A stretch of 62,408 bases of DNA from Piscirickettsiaceae bacterium (GTDB lineage Bacteria > Pseudomonadota > Gammaproteobacteria > Nitrosococcales > Methylophagaceae). Under the pieces are notes generated by a model that ran no database searches, was not told the origin of the DNA, and saw only the letters and a list, made by a program, of their open reading frames with translations. Below, one piece after another: positions 28,260 to 37,792 of the stretch. The position numbers were made by a program, and so were the translations under genes. Numbering within the stretch: position 1 is the stretch's first letter; every line of letters begins with the position of its first letter. Where the stretch lies: positions 1 to 62,408 of the forward strand of contig JAIBDY010000007.1 of assembly GCA_024685995.1 (NCBI GenBank), read 5' to 3'.

Positions 28260-29331
28260 ATGTTTTTAGTCTCACTAAATTATTTTAGAGCCATCGCAAT
28301 AGTATTTATTGTTGCTGGCCACAGCTATAAATTAGTTGGCATTACTCATGATAGCTTATTCCAAAATATCATCTTAAATTTGATTACTGGCGGCACAACA
28401 CTTTTTGTCTTTATTTCCGGCTTCCTTTTCCACCATATTTTCTCCCTCGCTACCATTACAAAACCTTCTAAAAAAAATAAAATTAAGAATGTACTCATCC
28501 CTTATTTAGTGTTATCAATGCCGATAATTTATTGGATTACGTTAAAAGGTGATGGCTGGTGGGGACCTTATTTCAACCCTAACAGCACTGGGGTATCTGA
28601 CCATTATGTGATACCAACTGTCCAATATCTTTTAAGTGGCAGCCACATGGTCGCTTATTGGTATATACCTTTCATCATCGTCACATTTTCAATGCCCCCC
28701 ATCCACAGATGGTTCGATCAACAAAACACGTTAATCCAACTTGCAATCATTATCTTTTATCTTGCCATCTCTGCTATCTTACATAGGCCTCTCGACACAC
28801 TTTATGTATTTCAATCCGTTTTATATTTTTCCCGGTATACCTGATTGGGATTTTCTGTTCGATTCATAAAGCGCAAATATATACCGTCATGAAAGGCCGA
28901 GAGCTCTACTTACTAGGGCTAGTCATTTATTTGGCAGCGTATGAGAGCCTAAAAGGCAAGTCGGTAGCTATAAAGCAGCACCATTTATATACAACGGTAT
29001 CGACTTCATGTTGTTTCAAAAAATAATACTTAGTTTATTTTTTATGGTTTAGCTACATCGCTTTGAGGCGAGGACGGTGAAGCCTCTGGACATCATGGCA
29101 GCAACAAGTTTTGGTGTTTTCTTTCTACACGGCTCTTTGTTCTATATTGGCAGTGACATTCTTAATCATCTAGGCGAATACAAACTGGCCGCGTTAAGCT
29201 ACACCGAGCAGCTGCCACTTTGGATGTTATTTGGCTTGACTACGACCCTATACATTTTGATTAGCGTGCTTGTTGTAACGAGTTTGAAAAAGGTCTTGCC
29301 TCAATACAGTCGTTATACAACAGAGTATTAA
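28260..29331 (+). pseudogene. Membrane acyltransferase (acyltransferase-3 family), multiply frameshifted
   Basis: The first frame (28260-28844) encodes the N-terminal half of an acyltransferase-3 protein: SLNYFRAIAIVFIVAGHSYK with the conserved His, then GGTTLFVFISGFLFH, and several membrane helices. The middle is readable only in other frames (YLIGIFCSIHKAQIY, then GLVIYLAAYESLKG, then FMLFQKIILSLFF). The last helices reappear at 29077-29331 (SFGVFFLHGSLFYIG). At least three frame changes and an internal stop show a decayed gene. These enzymes O-acylate surface sugars, so the loss may alter surface chemistry. Confidence 0.8.
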
Positions 29332-29483
29332 ATGCATGCTAAGCCGATAACATGTATTTTATAGCTTCAGGCAATAGCAAATAGATACGTTAATTATTCA
29401 TTCTCAAGGAAGTCCTAATAAACTAGCCTGGCTTGTCTGTTGCTTGCTATTAGTCACCACATCTAGCCGCGACAGTCCGTTGC

Positions 29484-30842
29484 TTAAACCAAGGGTAATT
29501 TGACCGTAATACACAAACCACCTGCTTTGGCATTATGCGCAGTAATCGTTCCCTTGTGTAGAGCTATAGCCCGGGCAGCGATCGCCAGACCAAGGCCATA
29601 ACCCGGTACGTCGCTATTCTGTTCTTGGCCCATACGTACAAACGGTAAAAATAACGAGGCCAATTCACTGTCTTTGACACCGGGCCCTTGATCGCAGACT
29701 TCGAGCACAAGTTCATCCTTAACTTGTGTGAGGCTGACGGTTACCGCCCCATGTTCAGCTGTGTAAAACACCGCATTACGAACCATATTTTCAAGCGCGC
29801 GCCTTAACAGCTCAATATTGCCTTTAATCGGATACTCGCCATGCGATTCAAAAACCACCCTTTTACCATGCTCATTCGCTTCAAACTGAGCGTCACTGCA
29901 CACTAGTTCGACCAGCCCCTCCAAATCAAAATAATCTTCAACATGGCGTTCGACCTCAGCTTCTAGTCGTGACAAGGTCAATAGTTCACCCACCAAAGTA
30001 TCGAGGCGCTCGGTTTCTTTCTCAACCCTTAGCATCATAGCTTCCACTTGTTCGGGCTGTTGCCGGCCTAATGCGACCGCCAGTTGCAATCGCGCCAGTG
30101 GCGAACGTAGCTCGTGTGACACATCATTTAATAACCGTTTTTGACCCGCAATCAGTTGTTGGACTTGTTCAGCCATATGGTCAAAATCACGTGCTAAGTC
30201 AATAATTTCATCACGGCGGTTCGCCATTTTAGGCATCACCCGACTGTCTAACAGACCTTTTGCAAATTGCTGTGTCGCAGCACGTAAATAGCGCAAAGGG
30301 GTCGTGATATACAACGCCAGTCCAACACTAAACACCAAGCTACCGAACAATAAGATCCAAAGAGGCAAGACTGGTATGTTCATTGGAAACAATTTACCTT
30401 TTTGCATCGCCGGGTGGCCTCGATGCGGAATAAAAACCAACATCTGTTCGCCCTCGGGCGTGACCACTTGTCTGATTCCAACCTGTTCTGATTCTTTAAG
30501 CGATTGATGAACCTGCTTTAATAACAGTTTAGGAACAGGCCTCTCCAAAAAGTCTTTACCTTGTTCATTGATAATGAATACCGGTAATGGGTATTTTTGC
30601 TTCATTTCGCGTTTGTTCATAAACCGTTCAAGCCCAGGCAAGCCTCGATGTTGCAATATCTTTGCTACTTGTCTGACATGCTCGGCAGCTTTCGGATGGT
30701 CAACAAGTATTTCTAGCTCTGAAATACGCTCTTGTGCGTGTTGCCAAACTAACCAACCGCCAGCCGCACCGGTAATCAACAATGTCAGCCAAAACCCGAG
30801 GAAAATTTTCCAGAATAAACGTCCCATCTTAGGCTTTATCAA
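29484..30842 (-). CDS. CpxA-like sensor histidine kinase
   Basis: The 452-residue product has a first membrane segment (about 12-32), a periplasmic sensor (35-155), a second membrane segment (about 160-180) and a HAMP linker. The HisKA box DVSHELRSPLARLQ has the phospho-His near residue 243. A HATPase_c domain follows with NMVRNAV (N box), DQGPGV (G1) and GYGLGLAIA (G2). It overlaps the response regulator by 14 bases and reads after it. The divergent Spy/CpxP-like gene and the CpxR-like sites point to envelope stress sensing. The sensor domain is diverged from enteric CpxA. Confidence 0.9.
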   Translation of the reverse strand: MIKPKMGRLFWKIFLGFWLTLLITGAAGGWLVWQHAQERISELEILVDHPKAAEHVRQVAKILQHRGLPGLERFMNKREMKQKYPLPVFIINEQGKDFLERPVPKLLLKQVHQSLKESEQVGIRQVVTPEGEQMLVFIPHRGHPAMQKGKLFPMNIPVLPLWILLFGSLVFSVGLALYITTPLRYLRAATQQFAKGLLDSRVMPKMANRRDEIIDLARDFDHMAEQVQQLIAGQKRLLNDVSHELRSPLARLQLAVALGRQQPEQVEAMMLRVEKETERLDTLVGELLTLSRLEAEVERHVEDYFDLEGLVELVCSDAQFEANEHGKRVVFESHGEYPIKGNIELLRRALENMVRNAVFYTAEHGAVTVSLTQVKDELVLEVCDQGPGVKDSELASLFLPFVRMGQEQNSDVPGYGLGLAIAARAIALHKGTITAHNAKAGGLCITVKLPLV

Positions 30843-31518
30843 CCAGTTGATAACCTTGACCTCTTACCGTGACAATACGCAACGGTAAGCCATACTGACT
30901 TAATTTTTTACGTAAATTACTCATATGCATGTCTATGCTCCGGTCATATTTTTCTAATGAGCGCCCCATCGCACTCTGAGACAGCATTTCTTTGGTCACG
31001 ATATGACCAACTTGGCGTAATAAAAAATACAACACATTAAACTCTGTACTCGTCAACTCCATAACTCGATTAGCCGCCATCGCTGTACGAGATGACATAT
31101 CCATTTTCAACTTACCGACCACCAAGGGACTATTGTCAGCCACTAACTCGGTCGACTGTTGACTACGCCTTAACACCGCTCTCACTCTAGCCAGCAGTTC
31201 GCGAGGGTTAAATGGTTTAGATAAATAATCATCCGCCCCCATCTCAAGCCCCACAATCCTGTCGACTTCGTCACCTTTCGCCGTCAACATCAATACCGGT
31301 ACAGCCGAATATCCACGAAGATGGCGCAGTACACCAAAGCCATCTAATCCAGGCATCATCACATCCAGTACTAGGGCATCGTATTGCTGTACTTTGACTT
31401 TTTCTAAGGCCGACAAACCATCAAAAACCGCATCCACCTCAAACCCTTCCGAACGTAAATACTCCGCCAACATCGCAGAAAGCTCTTTATCATCGTCAAT
31501 CAATAATAATTGTGTCAT
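30829..31518 (-). CDS. CpxR-like response regulator (OmpR family)
   Basis: The 229-residue product has a receiver domain with the acidic pocket DDD at 8-10, phospho-acceptor D52 in LVLDVMMPGLDG, conserved Thr/Lys in LTAKG and LSKPFNPREL, and an OmpR-type winged helix (about 130-226) with KYDRSIDMHMSNLRKKL and TVRGQGYQL. It partners with the overlapping kinase gene. Three TTTAC elements at 10-base spacing lie 65-90 bases upstream of its start, so it probably regulates itself and the divergent gene. Confidence 0.92.
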   Translation of the reverse strand: MTQLLLIDDDKELSAMLAEYLRSEGFEVDAVFDGLSALEKVKVQQYDALVLDVMMPGLDGFGVLRHLRGYSAVPVLMLTAKGDEVDRIVGLEMGADDYLSKPFNPRELLARVRAVLRRSQQSTELVADNSPLVVGKLKMDMSSRTAMAANRVMELTSTEFNVLYFLLRQVGHIVTKEMLSQSAMGRSLEKYDRSIDMHMSNLRKKLSQYGLPLRIVTVRGQGYQLVDKA

Positions 31519-31582
31519 CGCTACTCAAACCTTATCCCTTTACGGCTTGATTCTGACACAGATTGCCACCACTGCCGACCTC

Positions 31583-31607
31583 TTTACACACCTTTACAAA
31601 GCTTTAC
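31583..31607. promoter_or_regulatory. Three helically phased CpxR half-sites
   Basis: TTTAC occurs at 31583-31587, 31593-31597 and 31603-31607, exactly ten bases apart. On the minus strand this is GTAAA-N5-GTAAA-N5-GTAAA, two overlapping copies of the CpxR consensus GTAAA-N5-GTAAA. It lies between the regulator operon (start 31518) and the Spy/CpxP-like gene (start 31708). Confidence 0.8.
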
Positions 31608-31707
31608 TTTGTCCTGACACAAAATGACGGTATTTATTGCCATACTAGGTTCCAAGCTAGCAACGAGCTGCTAAGCCAAATTTACTTAACGTCAACGAGG
31701 TGTACAT

Positions 31708-32166
31708 ATGAAAAAGACAACTAAAATTATCGCGATCTTATTCGCTGGCAGTCTATTTGCTGTCGGTGGCCTTCAAGCTGCAGACCATCATGGTGGTAAA
31801 CAATGTGGTGAAAAAATGCATATGTTTAAAAAACTGGGACTCAGCGAGACTCAACATGATGCAATAAAAATCATCAAAGAAAGCCAACATGCCAGTAAAA
31901 TGGCACAGAAAAAACAAATGAAATCCATCCGGGAAGGCATGAAAAACCAAGTCATGTCAGATAACTTTGATATCAGCGAAGTCCGTAAATTAGCACAACA
32001 AAAAGCCCAACTCGTTGAAGCGATGACCATGTCAAGTGCACAATCTATGCATCAAATATATCAACAATTAACACCTGATCAACGCACTAAATTTTCAGAA
32101 ATGAAGGATAAAATGCATCAGAAAAAAATGCAAAAGCATGACAAAAAAGAAAGACACAGCCATTAA
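31708..32166 (+). CDS. Spy/CpxP-family periplasmic chaperone-like protein
   Basis: The 152-residue precursor has a signal peptide (cleavage near LQAADH). The mature part is alpha-helical and basic, with two LTxxQ-like motifs: LGLSETQHDAI near 44-54 and LTPDQRTKFSEM near 125. It also has a His/Lys/Met-rich tail (HQKKMQKHDKKERHSH). CpxP and Spy dimerise into a cradle that binds unfolded proteins or the kinase sensor domain. The gene is divergent from the cpxRA-like operon, with CpxR sites between and a strong terminator after it. The His-rich ends could bind metal. Confidence 0.88.
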   Translation: MKKTTKIIAILFAGSLFAVGGLQAADHHGGKQCGEKMHMFKKLGLSETQHDAIKIIKESQHASKMAQKKQMKSIREGMKNQVMSDNFDISEVRKLAQQKAQLVEAMTMSSAQSMHQIYQQLTPDQRTKFSEMKDKMHQKKMQKHDKKERHSH

Positions 32167-32190
32167 CCTGACATCTAGCTAACCGAACAG

Positions 32191-32222
32191 CCGCGACGCT
32201 AAGCAAGCGTCGCGGTTTTTTT
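32191..32222 (+). terminator. Strong rho-independent terminator
   Basis: CCGCGACGCT and AGCGTCGCGG form a perfect 10-bp stem around AAGCA, followed by TTTTTTT. It ends the Spy/CpxP-like transcript just before the convergent gor stop at 32241. Confidence 0.95.
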
Positions 32223-32240
32223 ATAAACGACAGTTAGACT

Positions 32241-33596
32241 TTAATCTATGACCGGATCACGCATGGTCACAAACTCTTCAGCAGCGGTTGGGTGAATGCC
32301 CACCGTGGCATCAAAATCGGCTTTGGTTGCCCCCATTCTCATCGCAACAGCAAAGCCCTGTAAGATTTCCCCCGCATCAGCGCCCACCATGTGCAACCCC
32401 ACCACACGATCGCTATCGCCGTCGACCAATAACTTCATCATTGACCGTTCAGGGCTACCGCCCAAATTATGCTTCATGGCACGATAATTACTACGGTATT
32501 TCACTAACTTCGGATACCTTTCTCTAGCTTGCGCTTCGGTCATGCCAATGGTGCCGATATTCGGCTGACTAAAAACAGTGGTCGCAATATTATTGTAGTT
32601 TAACTGACAGGGCTCATCGTTATAGAGGTGGCGAGCTAAGGCCATGCCTTCTTCTATCGCGACCGGGGTCAATGCCATGCCGGCAGTCGCATCGCCGAGC
32701 GCGTAAATACTTGGCTCGTTGGTTTGGTATTGTTTATTGACCTCAATATAACCCTGTTCGGACACCGTGACATTGACATTCTCTAAGCCCAGATCCGTCA
32801 ATTTTGCCTTACGACCTGTGGCATACAATACGGCATCTACAATTAAAGTTTGCCCTGTCGACAAATACACTTTAAGTGCACCATCGGGCATTTTCTCTAT
32901 TGACGTTACCTCGGTGTTGAACTGTAAATCTACGCCCTTCTTGGTTATCTCAGCTGCTGCCATATTACGTACGTCATGGTCAAAGCCTCGCAGAAACAAT
33001 TCGCCTCGATACAATTGCGTCACATCGGCACCAAGCCCATTAAAAACCCCAGCAAATTCAACGGCAATATAACCACCACCCACAACAGCTAAGCGCTTAG
33101 GGAATTCGGTCAAATCAAAGATTTCATTGGAACTTATCGCATATTCACTGCCTTTAAACTCAGGAATAAATGGCCAGCCGCCGACAGCCAACAGAATACG
33201 TTTGGCACTGTATTGTTGCCCGTTCACTTCAACCGTTTGAGCATCGACTAAACGGCCATGGCCACGAATAATGTCAACATTGGCATTATCTAAAAGGACA
33301 TCATAAATACCATTTAACCGGCTTATCTCAGCTTGTTTATTATCCCGTAGTGTTGCCCAGTCAAATGCGACCGGCGGAGTCTGCCAACCAAAACCTTTCG
33401 CATCTTCAAAGTGACTGGCATATTCTGAAGCATAGACATACAGCTTTTTCGGAACACAGCCGACGTTGACACAGGTTCCACCCATATACAGTTCTTCACA
33501 TATTGCGACTTTGGCACCGAATGATCCCGCTGTCCGACTCGCCCTAACCCCCCCTGATCCCGCCCCAATGACAAACAGATCGTAATCAAAAGCCAT
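32241..33596 (-). CDS. gor: Glutathione-disulfide reductase
   Basis: The 451-residue flavoenzyme has the FAD site VIGAGSGGVRASRTAG, the redox pair in GGTCVNVGCVPKKLYVYAS, the NADPH site VVGGGYIAVEFAG and the dimerisation domain with the catalytic His-Glu as VGIHPTAAEEFVTM. It reduces oxidised glutathione with NADPH in the cytoplasm. The length matches the family. Its ATG overlaps the stop of the pqiC gene, so it appears to be the last gene of the pqi operon. This ties thiol-redox defence to envelope maintenance. Confidence 0.95.
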   Translation of the reverse strand: MAFDYDLFVIGAGSGGVRASRTAGSFGAKVAICEELYMGGTCVNVGCVPKKLYVYASEYASHFEDAKGFGWQTPPVAFDWATLRDNKQAEISRLNGIYDVLLDNANVDIIRGHGRLVDAQTVEVNGQQYSAKRILLAVGGWPFIPEFKGSEYAISSNEIFDLTEFPKRLAVVGGGYIAVEFAGVFNGLGADVTQLYRGELFLRGFDHDVRNMAAAEITKKGVDLQFNTEVTSIEKMPDGALKVYLSTGQTLIVDAVLYATGRKAKLTDLGLENVNVTVSEQGYIEVNKQYQTNEPSIYALGDATAGMALTPVAIEEGMALARHLYNDEPCQLNYNNIATTVFSQPNIGTIGMTEAQARERYPKLVKYRSNYRAMKHNLGGSPERSMMKLLVDGDSDRVVGLHMVGADAGEILQGFAVAMRMGATKADFDATVGIHPTAAEEFVTMRDPVID

Positions 33597-34180
33597 TATT
33601 TCAACCCAATCAACATCTGGTTGCTGAGATCCGTTAACAAGCGGCGCATTTTGACCACTGCATGGCCATAACCATCCTGCGTAAGGCTATCTGTTAAAGC
33701 AAAGTCATAGGCAATAGTTTCATCACTGTCAGTTTTTGTCAGCCAATACCGGCCTGACAACACAACTTGTTGCTGAGCATTGGGATGAAAATGATCTATC
33801 TGGACTTTGATCTGATAGGCTTCTTTACCAAACCACTCCGCCGTACCCCTCTCAAAACGAAGCTCAGTACCACTGCGGCGTAAATCTTTCAATAACGCTT
33901 TAGGAATCGCTTCAACCAAGGGCTCTGCCCAAACATGATTCAACGCATAATGCATTTCATGATCTGCTAATTGTACGAGTAAACTTGATTGGCGTAAAAA
34001 CTCACTCAAGTCAACATCACTCACTAACACCAACGGCTTCTGACTGTTAGTGAAATTCGGTGTGCCTACGATGCTGCTACTCGGCCCTGAGTCTAATAAG
34101 TAATAATTTAAACTCGGCGCATTACTAGCACATGATGCCAAGAGCATGATTGCACTACATAGTAAGAATAATCGTTTCAT
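33596..34180 (-). CDS. pqiC: PqiC-like outer-membrane lipoprotein
   Basis: The 194-residue precursor has a lipobox LLASC (Cys about 17) and the ABC-type transport auxiliary domain with SLNYYLLDSGPSS, LVLVSDVDLSEFLRQSSLLV and HVWAEPLVEAIPKALLKDL. PqiC (YmbA) is the outer-membrane partner of the PqiB tube in lipid transport across the periplasm. Its start overlaps the end of pqiB, and its stop overlaps the start of gor. Confidence 0.9.
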   Translation of the reverse strand: MKRLFLLCSAIMLLASCASNAPSLNYYLLDSGPSSSIVGTPNFTNSQKPLVLVSDVDLSEFLRQSSLLVQLADHEMHYALNHVWAEPLVEAIPKALLKDLRRSGTELRFERGTAEWFGKEAYQIKVQIDHFHPNAQQQVVLSGRYWLTKTDSDETIAYDFALTDSLTQDGYGHAVVKMRRLLTDLSNQMLIGLK

Positions 34181-35844
34181 TATGGGCCTTTTGTAGGTTC
34201 TATCGTCTCGCCCGTTTGGCTACTAAAAATCAGCCCGTTGGGTTTACGTTTAAGGTGTAATAACAGGGGTTTTAAGTCTAATAAAATCGTATCCACTGAA
34301 CGTAAAGTTTCATGCATTGTTTGTGGTAATTGTGCATCCTTTGTGTTCTCTAATATTTCCTCCAAGATGATAATAGATTGCGTCAATTTCTCCACCATAC
34401 TGTCTGTTTTCACGAGGACGTTATCTGCATTATTGAGTACCGACTCTAATGGTAGTTTTTGCAACATGGTTAACGTTCTTTTGGTTTCTATCAACGCCGT
34501 TTCTGTCTCACTTGCCACTGATTCATATGGCAAGTTATTTAATTTATTGACTAATTCCCCAATCTGAACGCCTACCCGAGACAATTTGTTGGGCATTAAA
34601 GGAATGACCGGGTATTGATGAAAATACGTTAAGGGGACTGCCGTATCGGGCTCAAAATACGCTAATTCGATCAATTGACTGCCGGTGACTAAATTACCGG
34701 TGACAAGTGAAGCCTTAAGGCCTTTATCTAACCAAACAACCAAATCTTGTTTTAGTTTCTCCACTCCCCCTTTATCATCACTTAAACCCATTCGACCTGG
34801 CTCAAGTTCAATTAGTATCGGAATCAATGACGCTTTATCTAACAAATTATTAATTTGTCGATAAGCCAAATCAGTTCGAACCACTTGACCAATTTTCACC
34901 CCACGATATTCGACTGGTGCGCCGATCCTAATACCTCTAATCGAGTCTTCGACTAACAGAATATAATTAACCTTATGGGCAAAACGCTCATCTAAAATGG
35001 CCTGTTCATCTGGGTAAATCTCAAAATAACCGCGCGATTCAATCCTGTTACCTAAAACTTCATCTATTGGCAATCCAAAGGTGACTCCGCCTCGCACAAT
35101 AGTTTCTAATGTCCCCGCTTGTAATTTCATCCCGTTCGCAGACAAATCCACTTCTATGCCACTCATCTTCCAAAAGCGTGTATTGCTACGAATCAAAGTG
35201 TGATAAGGCGCTTCAATGAAAGCGTTGTAATACATCTTATTTTCATCACTGTTGAAGTATAAATCTTCGATTTTTCCAACATTAAAACCCTGATAAAGAA
35301 TCGGATCACCAGCGGTAAAACTAAAGTCATGCTCACTACTCAAAGTCACACTTAAACCGGGCGTGCCAGACGGCGTCAATGGCGGCGCCTCAAGTCCTTT
35401 AAAGCGATAACGTTCGATCTCGCCGGTACCAGGATACAATTCAATATAAGGTCCAGACAGTAAAGTATGTAATCCAGACACACCTGCGCGCGTGACTTGT
35501 GGTGACACCACCCAAAAAGTTGTCGTTTTACGTAACAATGTCTCATACGAGGGAGACGATAGACGCGCCGTGACAATGACCCCATCTAACTTCGGTTTAA
35601 TATCCACTTTCGTCACTTGGCCGATATCAACATTTAATGACTTAATTTTAGTCGCACCGACTTCAATACCCGATGCCGTTTTAAATTCAATCTTGATCAA
35701 TGGGCCTTGATTTCGCCAGTTTTGATACACCATCCAACTACCAATAAAAACGGCAAGGATCGGAATTAACCAAATTATCGAGACTGCTTTGGCTGGTTTG
35801 ATCCGTGCCTTAGTCACTGAACGATTATTCTCCGTCATACACAT
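34180..35844 (-). CDS. pqiB: PqiB, MCE-domain intermembrane transport protein
   Basis: The 554-residue product has one N-terminal membrane anchor (residues about 25-42) and three MCE domains (starting near residues 48, 160 and 285, the last with GIRIGAPVEYRGVKIGQV). A long C-terminal helical part (about 440-530) forms the needle of PqiB. It should span the periplasm and carry lipids between the membranes. The start may be the Met two codons in (MTENN). It overlaps pqiA2 by about 20 bases. Confidence 0.92.
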   Translation of the reverse strand: MCMTENNRSVTKARIKPAKAVSIIWLIPILAVFIGSWMVYQNWRNQGPLIKIEFKTASGIEVGATKIKSLNVDIGQVTKVDIKPKLDGVIVTARLSSPSYETLLRKTTTFWVVSPQVTRAGVSGLHTLLSGPYIELYPGTGEIERYRFKGLEAPPLTPSGTPGLSVTLSSEHDFSFTAGDPILYQGFNVGKIEDLYFNSDENKMYYNAFIEAPYHTLIRSNTRFWKMSGIEVDLSANGMKLQAGTLETIVRGGVTFGLPIDEVLGNRIESRGYFEIYPDEQAILDERFAHKVNYILLVEDSIRGIRIGAPVEYRGVKIGQVVRTDLAYRQINNLLDKASLIPILIELEPGRMGLSDDKGGVEKLKQDLVVWLDKGLKASLVTGNLVTGSQLIELAYFEPDTAVPLTYFHQYPVIPLMPNKLSRVGVQIGELVNKLNNLPYESVASETETALIETKRTLTMLQKLPLESVLNNADNVLVKTDSMVEKLTQSIIILEEILENTKDAQLPQTMHETLRSVDTILLDLKPLLLHLKRKPNGLIFSSQTGETIEPTKGP

Positions 35845-36451
35845 CCCATATTAACCGTGGATCAAAACTATTTGCCGCCAACATGGTCGCCACGACCATA
35901 CCAGCAAATGACAATGCTGCTGGCCCAGGGTAAATAGTCATTAAATTACCTAAATGGACCAAACTGACTAAGATCGCAACAACAAAAACATCAATCATCG
36001 ACCAACGGCCGATAAACTCCGTAATACGGTATAACAACGTCCGTTCACGCATTAACACCGCACTTTTGTTTTGCACCATATAACACAACCAACTGAGCAC
36101 CAATAACTTCGCTATGGGTACCAATACGCTGGCAATAAAAATAATTAATGCAATCGGATACGAGCCGTGCTCCCATAACACCACGATGCCACTCAAAATC
36201 GTATTCGACGACGTTTTGCCTAATAAAGTTGTACTCATAATGGGTAATAAGTTAGCAGGCAAGTACAACACTAACGCGGTGACCAGATAAGCCCATGTTT
36301 TTTGAATACTGCTTTCGTAACGCACATGCACCGGCGAATCACAGCGCTCGCAACGTTCATGCGTCATCGCCTGTGTTTTGCCACAGTGATGACACAATAA
36401 AAAGCCGCTTCTGGCCGCTGAACCTTGACTAAACTGGCGCTCAGGCAGCAC
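35825..36451 (-). CDS. pqiA: PqiA-type inner-membrane protein, second (C-terminal) half
   Basis: The 208-residue product has a zinc-ribbon (CHHCGKTQAMTHERCERCDS, four Cys in pairs) and four membrane helices with YLPANLLPIMST and FIGRWSMIDVFVVAILVSLV. It is homologous to one of the two repeats that make up single-chain PqiA of E. coli. Its N-terminus overlaps the preceding PqiA gene by 11 bases, so the two halves are made as separate, coupled polypeptides that probably form one complex with PqiB. Confidence 0.9.
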   Translation of the reverse strand: MLPERQFSQGSAARSGFLLCHHCGKTQAMTHERCERCDSPVHVRYESSIQKTWAYLVTALVLYLPANLLPIMSTTLLGKTSSNTILSGIVVLWEHGSYPIALIIFIASVLVPIAKLLVLSWLCYMVQNKSAVLMRERTLLYRITEFIGRWSMIDVFVVAILVSLVHLGNLMTIYPGPAALSFAGMVVATMLAANSFDPRLIWDVYDGE

Positions 36452-37085
36452 TGTCTTCCACCCATTGCCAGACTTCCACTTTATCTAAATGTAATAACAC
36501 TAAAGTCATCAACACCGTAAACAGAATGTAAGCCCAAAATGACATGCCTAAGGTAATGGTGGCAAGTGATGCAATCTTCACCAAACTCACCATCGTTCCG
36601 ATTAAAAAAATCTCAACCATACTCCATGGCGCTAACATTAAGATAAAGCGCAATATTTGCTTACCTTGAGGCGGTAATGTCGAACGATATTTCAACGAGC
36701 CTATGACATATAACACACCCATCAAAAAGGCGGCTGGAATAATCAAAATCACCACCAAAATCATCAACGCTAGTAACACTTGTTGTTCATTCGCTAAGAC
36801 ATCGATACTTTGTAACAAGGTGACTTCGCGGCCATGACCGTTTGTACTAAAACTTAAGAACGGATACAAGCTGGACAACAACAAAAAAATTAGCCCCGAC
36901 AAAGCAAACGCTAAAATACGCTCCATGGCATTGTTATGTTTTTTTGTCAGGACATAATCACAACGAGGACAAACTACAACGTTGCCGGGCTCCAGCTTAG
37001 GGTAACTGACAAGCAAGTCACATTCGTGACAAGCAATGGTCTGTTCTCTCGCCTCAGCAGGTATAGTCGTTATAACCATAGACAA
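36441..37085 (-). CDS. pqiA: PqiA-type inner-membrane protein, first (N-terminal) half
   Basis: The 214-residue product starts with a zinc ribbon (CHECDLLVSYPKLEPGNVVV then CPRCDYVL) and has four membrane helices, including LLLSSLYPFLSF and LAPWSMVEIFLIGTMVSLVK. It is the first gene of the pqi operon. Together with the following gene it covers the length of E. coli PqiA (about 420 residues). The conserved P[WR]SMVE/ID loop in both halves shows their common origin. Confidence 0.9.
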   Translation of the reverse strand: MSMVITTIPAEAREQTIACHECDLLVSYPKLEPGNVVVCPRCDYVLTKKHNNAMERILAFALSGLIFLLLSSLYPFLSFSTNGHGREVTLLQSIDVLANEQQVLLALMILVVILIIPAAFLMGVLYVIGSLKYRSTLPPQGKQILRFILMLAPWSMVEIFLIGTMVSLVKIASLATITLGMSFWAYILFTVLMTLVLLHLDKVEVWQWVEDSAA

Positions 37086-37194
37086 TCAGTCGATATAGAA
37101 AAACAATATACGTTAAGGCTATCATATTCTGCTTTTAAGTCTGAGGAAAAGACAGGCAGAGGGTTCGGCACTAGAGGCAATACCACAGAAGCCA

Positions 37195-37752
37195 TCAAAA
37201 AAGGAACGGGCTTGAACAAAACGGTTCAAACTTTTTATAATGACTCTTCACCAAGCCCCCTTCAAACACTTCGGTCGAACAATGATCAAATTGCAGCATC
37301 GGGTGCTCGGCAGAAAAGAGCGGAATCCCACCACCCAGTAGAATGGGAATTTTAGAAATAATCAGTTCATCTATCAGGTTTTTTTTGAGAAAGCTTTGTA
37401 TCGTTTGGCCGCCATCAATATAAAGATTGTGATAACCCGCTTGCTGCAGCTTTTTAACAATGGCGTTTAAATCGCCACTCACCAGTTCCACTTGATCTAC
37501 CAAGTCCGGTCGAATATCTTTCAAGCTATGACTCAATACAAAGACTTTTTTACTGTAGGGCCACGTCGAAAAAGAAGACACGATGTCGAATGTTTTCCGG
37601 CCCATCACAATGGCATCAATACCATCCATAAATTCATGATAGCCGTAATCACTGTCCGTCGGGTTTGGAAAGTGATTCAACCACTCAAGGCTGCCATTCG
37701 AGCTTGCGATATAGCCATCTAAACTGGTCGCGATATAAACACTGTTGGTCAT
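37195..37752 (-). CDS. Dihydrofolate-reductase-fold protein (RibD C-terminal family)
   Basis: The 185-residue product has the DHFR/RibD reductase fold: VYIATSLDGYIASSNGSLEW, then GIDAIVMGRKTFDIV, VFVLSHSLKD, the NADPH-binding NLYIDGGQTIQSFLKKNLID and LLGGGIPLF. The family includes YwjB/YyaP-like proteins. It is probably an NADPH-dependent reductase of unknown substrate, and true DHFR function is unlikely. It lies just upstream (minus strand order) of the pqi operon with 109 bases between. Confidence 0.88.
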   Translation of the reverse strand: MTNSVYIATSLDGYIASSNGSLEWLNHFPNPTDSDYGYHEFMDGIDAIVMGRKTFDIVSSFSTWPYSKKVFVLSHSLKDIRPDLVDQVELVSGDLNAIVKKLQQAGYHNLYIDGGQTIQSFLKKNLIDELIISKIPILLGGGIPLFSAEHPMLQFDHCSTEVFEGGLVKSHYKKFEPFCSSPFLF

Positions 37753-37792
37753 GATGCAACCTCATTTTTACCGGTATCGGTGCCGTACAGGG

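Noticed and set aside
31753-31950. Minus-strand open frame inside the Spy-like gene and similar overlapping frames
   Set aside because: These lie wholly inside confidently assigned genes and have no family resemblance, so they are shadows of real genes.
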